From Erythrobacter ramosus (GTDB taxonomy: Bacteria > Pseudomonadota > Alphaproteobacteria > Sphingomonadales > Sphingomonadaceae), in contig NZ_WTYB01000006.1 in assembly GCF_009828055.1 (NCBI RefSeq), positions 1 through 44,452 of the forward strand: 44,452 bases of DNA. Reading direction: 5' to 3'. Of the stretch, positions 42,961 to 44,452 are shown in pieces. The position numbers and the translations under genes were made by a program. The notes beneath the pieces were generated by a model. The model made no database searches. It saw only the letters and a list, made by a program, of their open reading frames with translations, and had not been told where the DNA came from. Numbering within the stretch: the first letter of the stretch is position 1; the number at the start of each line of letters is the position of its first letter.

Positions 42961-44028
42961 CTACTGGTCTCCGCTAATCGGCGCAGAGCGCATGACCTCA
43001 AGGTCGGCCGCTACCATCTCGCGTGCGAGTTCACGCACGCTGGTCTCATGCCGCCAGCCGAGCTTCTGGTGGGCCTTGGACGGATCACCGAGGAGAAGAT
43101 CGACCTCCGTTGGCCGGAAGTAGGCGGGGTCGACCTCGACCAGACAACGCCCGTCAGACCGCGCATAGCCTTTCTCTTCGATCCCCTCGCCCCGGAACTC
43201 GATCGAGATCCCGGCATCATCGAACGCCCAGAGAACAAAGTCGCGCACCGAGGTAGTCTCGCCCGTGGCGAGCACATAATCATCGGGCTCATCCTGTTGC
43301 AGCATCAGCCACATGCCCTGAGCATATTCTTTGGCGTGTCCCCAGTCGCGCTTAGCGTCGAGGTTGCCAAGGTAGAGCTTGTCCTGCCGGCCCAGCGATA
43401 TGGCTGCCGCAGCGCGCGTGATCTTGCGGGTCACAAACGTCTCACCACGAAGCGGACTCTCGTGATTGAAGAGGATGCCGTTTGAGGCATGCATGCCATA
43501 GGCCTCGCGGTAATTGACCGTGATCCAGTAGGCGTAGAGCTTGGCCGCCGCGTAGGGGCTGCGTGGATAGAAGGGGGTCGTCTCGCGCTGCGGGACTTCT
43601 TGCACAAGGCCATAGAGCTCGGAGGTCGAGGCCTGGTAAAACCGCGTGGTCTTCTCAAGGCCAAGGATCCGTATGGCTTCGAGCAGTCGAAGGGTTCCAA
43701 TCGCATCGGCATTGGCAGTGTATTCGGGGGTCTCGAAACTCACCGCGACATGGCTCTGGGCGGCGAGGTTGTAGATCTCGTCAGGACGCACCTCTTGGAC
43801 GATCCGGATCAGATTGGTGGAATCCGTGAGGTCGCCGTAGTGCAGCACGAAGCGCTGATGCTGCTCGTGCGGGTCCTGGTAGATGTCCTCGATACGCCCC
43901 GTGTTGAACGACGAAGAGCGCCGCTTGACCCCGTGCACCTCGTAGCCCTTGTCTAGCAACAGGCGCGCCAGATAGGCCCCATCCTGGCCCGTCACACCGG
44001 TGATCAACGCAATCTTTTTCATGCTCAT
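42961..44028 (-). CDS. gmd: GDP-mannose 4,6-dehydratase
   Basis: A 355-residue SDR enzyme converting GDP-mannose to GDP-4-keto-6-deoxymannose with bound NADP+. The nucleotide motif [20 protein letters not shown] is near residues 7-26, and [19 protein letters not shown] is the family's tetramer/NADP loop. The triad residues are in STSELYG and [12 protein letters not shown] near residue 155. [20 protein letters not shown] is also invariant. The frame is open 30 codons further, but the ATG at 44,028 with AAGG upstream gives [11 protein letters not shown], the normal start. It is the first gene of the gmd-fcl pair. Confidence 0.95.
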   Translation of the reverse strand: MSMKKIALITGVTGQDGAYLARLLLDKGYEVHGVKRRSSSFNTGRIEDIYQDPHEQHQRFVLHYGDLTDSTNLIRIVQEVRPDEIYNLAAQSHVAVSFETPEYTANADAIGTLRLLEAIRILGLEKTTRFYQASTSELYGLVQEVPQRETTPFYPRSPYAAAKLYAYWITVNYREAYGMHASNGILFNHESPLRGETFVTRKITRAAAAISLGRQDKLYLGNLDAKRDWGHAKEYAQGMWLMLQQDEPDDYVLATGETTSVRDFVLWAFDDAGISIEFRGEGIEEKGYARSDGRCLVEVDPAYFRPTEVDLLLGDPSKAHQKLGWRHETSVRELAREMVAADLEVMRSAPISGDQ

Positions 44029-44369
44029 GTGATGCCTTATCCTAACCTCTTGCAGTCCGACCGCCAAGCCGTTGGGGGCCAGAGAGAGGGCGCGGCGGGC
44101 CCATCGAATGCCCGCCACGCGGCTAACCCGAGCCGGCCCGCCTCGGGGGTTGGGCCTCCCCGCGGGCGGGCTACTGCGCGCATAGCCATCTTGACCTGCT
44201 GGCCCTAAGACAAACCTTCATCATCACGCCAAGGTTCCGCCATTGGCAAGAGGCTTAGCCATTAAGGTTGCACTGCAATATGTCCAGAGCATTTGGGCGC
44301 CTTTTAGATGAAATGGCGCGTGACGGCGACAGGCGCGGAAGCTAGGCCACACGCGTCAGAGGACGAATG
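44029..44369. other. About 340 bases upstream of gmd without a gene
   Basis: No coding frame is supported. The stretch holds a large GC-rich hairpin at 44,136-44,171 and should contain the gmd promoter, for which I see no convincing boxes. Confidence 0.45.
44136..44171. repeat. Large GC-rich hairpin upstream of gmd
   Basis: GCCCGCC (44,136-44,142) pairs with GGCGGGC (44,165-44,171), and inside it CGGGG (44,144-44,148) pairs with CCCCG (44,158-44,162), around a 9-base loop. No T-run follows on either strand. If transcribed with gmd it would form a stable leader structure. Confidence 0.5.
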
Positions 44370-44452
44370 TCAGCTTAAGGGTGCACCAATCCCTTCTGCC
44401 ACCAGCTGCTCGGCCACCAGGCGGACATTGCCGAGCTCCAGATAGCGGGCAT
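44370..44452 (-). pseudogene. Possible serine recombinase fragment at the window edge
   Basis: The last 27 codons on the minus strand read ARYLELGNVRLVAEQLVAEG, then IGAPLS and a stop. The pattern RYLELGxVRxxxxxLxxxGI is typical of the recombinase domain that follows the catalytic domain in large serine recombinases. In intact members the chain continues well beyond this point, so the stop suggests truncation. The rest lies outside the window, which limits certainty. Confidence 0.4.

Noticed and set aside
1..44452. tRNA, rRNA and known riboswitches
   Set aside because: I saw no tRNA-like cloverleaf ends, rRNA blocks or recognised riboswitch cores while reading the gaps; a covariance search would be needed to exclude small RNAs fully.

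Overview
This window is almost wholly one exopolysaccharide (capsule/EPS) locus from a GC-rich alphaproteobacterium, most probably a member of the Sphingomonadales. That placement is an inference. It rests on the EPS-type MarR regulators, a NusG-like antiterminator next to a polyprenyl glycosylphosphotransferase, a Wza/Wzc pair followed by a polymerase/ligase, and an IS5-family insertion sequence of a type common in that order. No rRNA, tRNA or housekeeping marker is present to confirm it.

Layout. Bases 1-21,456 form a long minus-strand block with tight gaps and many 4-base overlaps. Read in the direction of transcription it runs from a frameshifted acyltransferase and an FkbM methyltransferase, through the ABC transporter pair Wzm/Wzt, a second FkbM methyltransferase, several glycosyltransferases, an asparagine-synthase-like amidotransferase, a Wzy-like membrane protein and two hexapeptide acetyltransferases, to UDP-xylose synthase and the start of UDP-glucose dehydrogenase at the window edge. 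A minus-strand MarR-type EPS regulator (21,605-21,982) follows, then about 900 bases with no supported gene. Bases 22.9-29.5 kb hold an MsbA/PglK-like ABC exporter and an FAD oxidoreductase (plus strand), facing a minus-strand group of GT2, deacetylase, methyltransferase and GT2. A dead IS5-family element and a frameshifted second copy of the MarR regulator lie at 29.6-31.1 kb.

From 31.4 to 41.1 kb the plus strand carries the core machinery: NusG/RfaH-like antiterminator, initiating glycosylphosphotransferase, a GT4, an IS3 remnant, a Wza-like export lipoprotein, a Wzc-like co-polymerase/tyrosine kinase, an uncharacterised membrane-anchored protein and an O-antigen-ligase-fold polymerase. The right end has a small secreted Cys protein, GDP-fucose synthase and GDP-mannose 4,6-dehydratase (minus strand), and a scrap that may be a serine recombinase.

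How it works together (inference). Ugd and UXS supply UDP-GlcA and UDP-Xyl; Gmd and Fcl supply GDP-fucose. The glycosylphosphotransferase loads the first sugar on undecaprenyl phosphate and some 13 glycosyltransferases extend the chain. Acetyl-, methyl-, amido- and deacetylase enzymes decorate it. No Wzx flippase is visible; Wzm/Wzt and the MsbA-like exporter are the candidates for translocation, with Wza/Wzc for export. Expression is likely set by the MarR regulator acting at a GTTCAA-N2-TTGAAC palindrome found upstream of both marR copies, and by the NusG-like factor.

The oddest signal is an identical-length 20-base insertion (GGCTRCGCCGCCCTTCGGGT) at the same pentamer, GTT^CA, in two unrelated transposase genes. 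Other notable structures are a perfect 38-base palindrome and a short repeat family just downstream of the marR copies.
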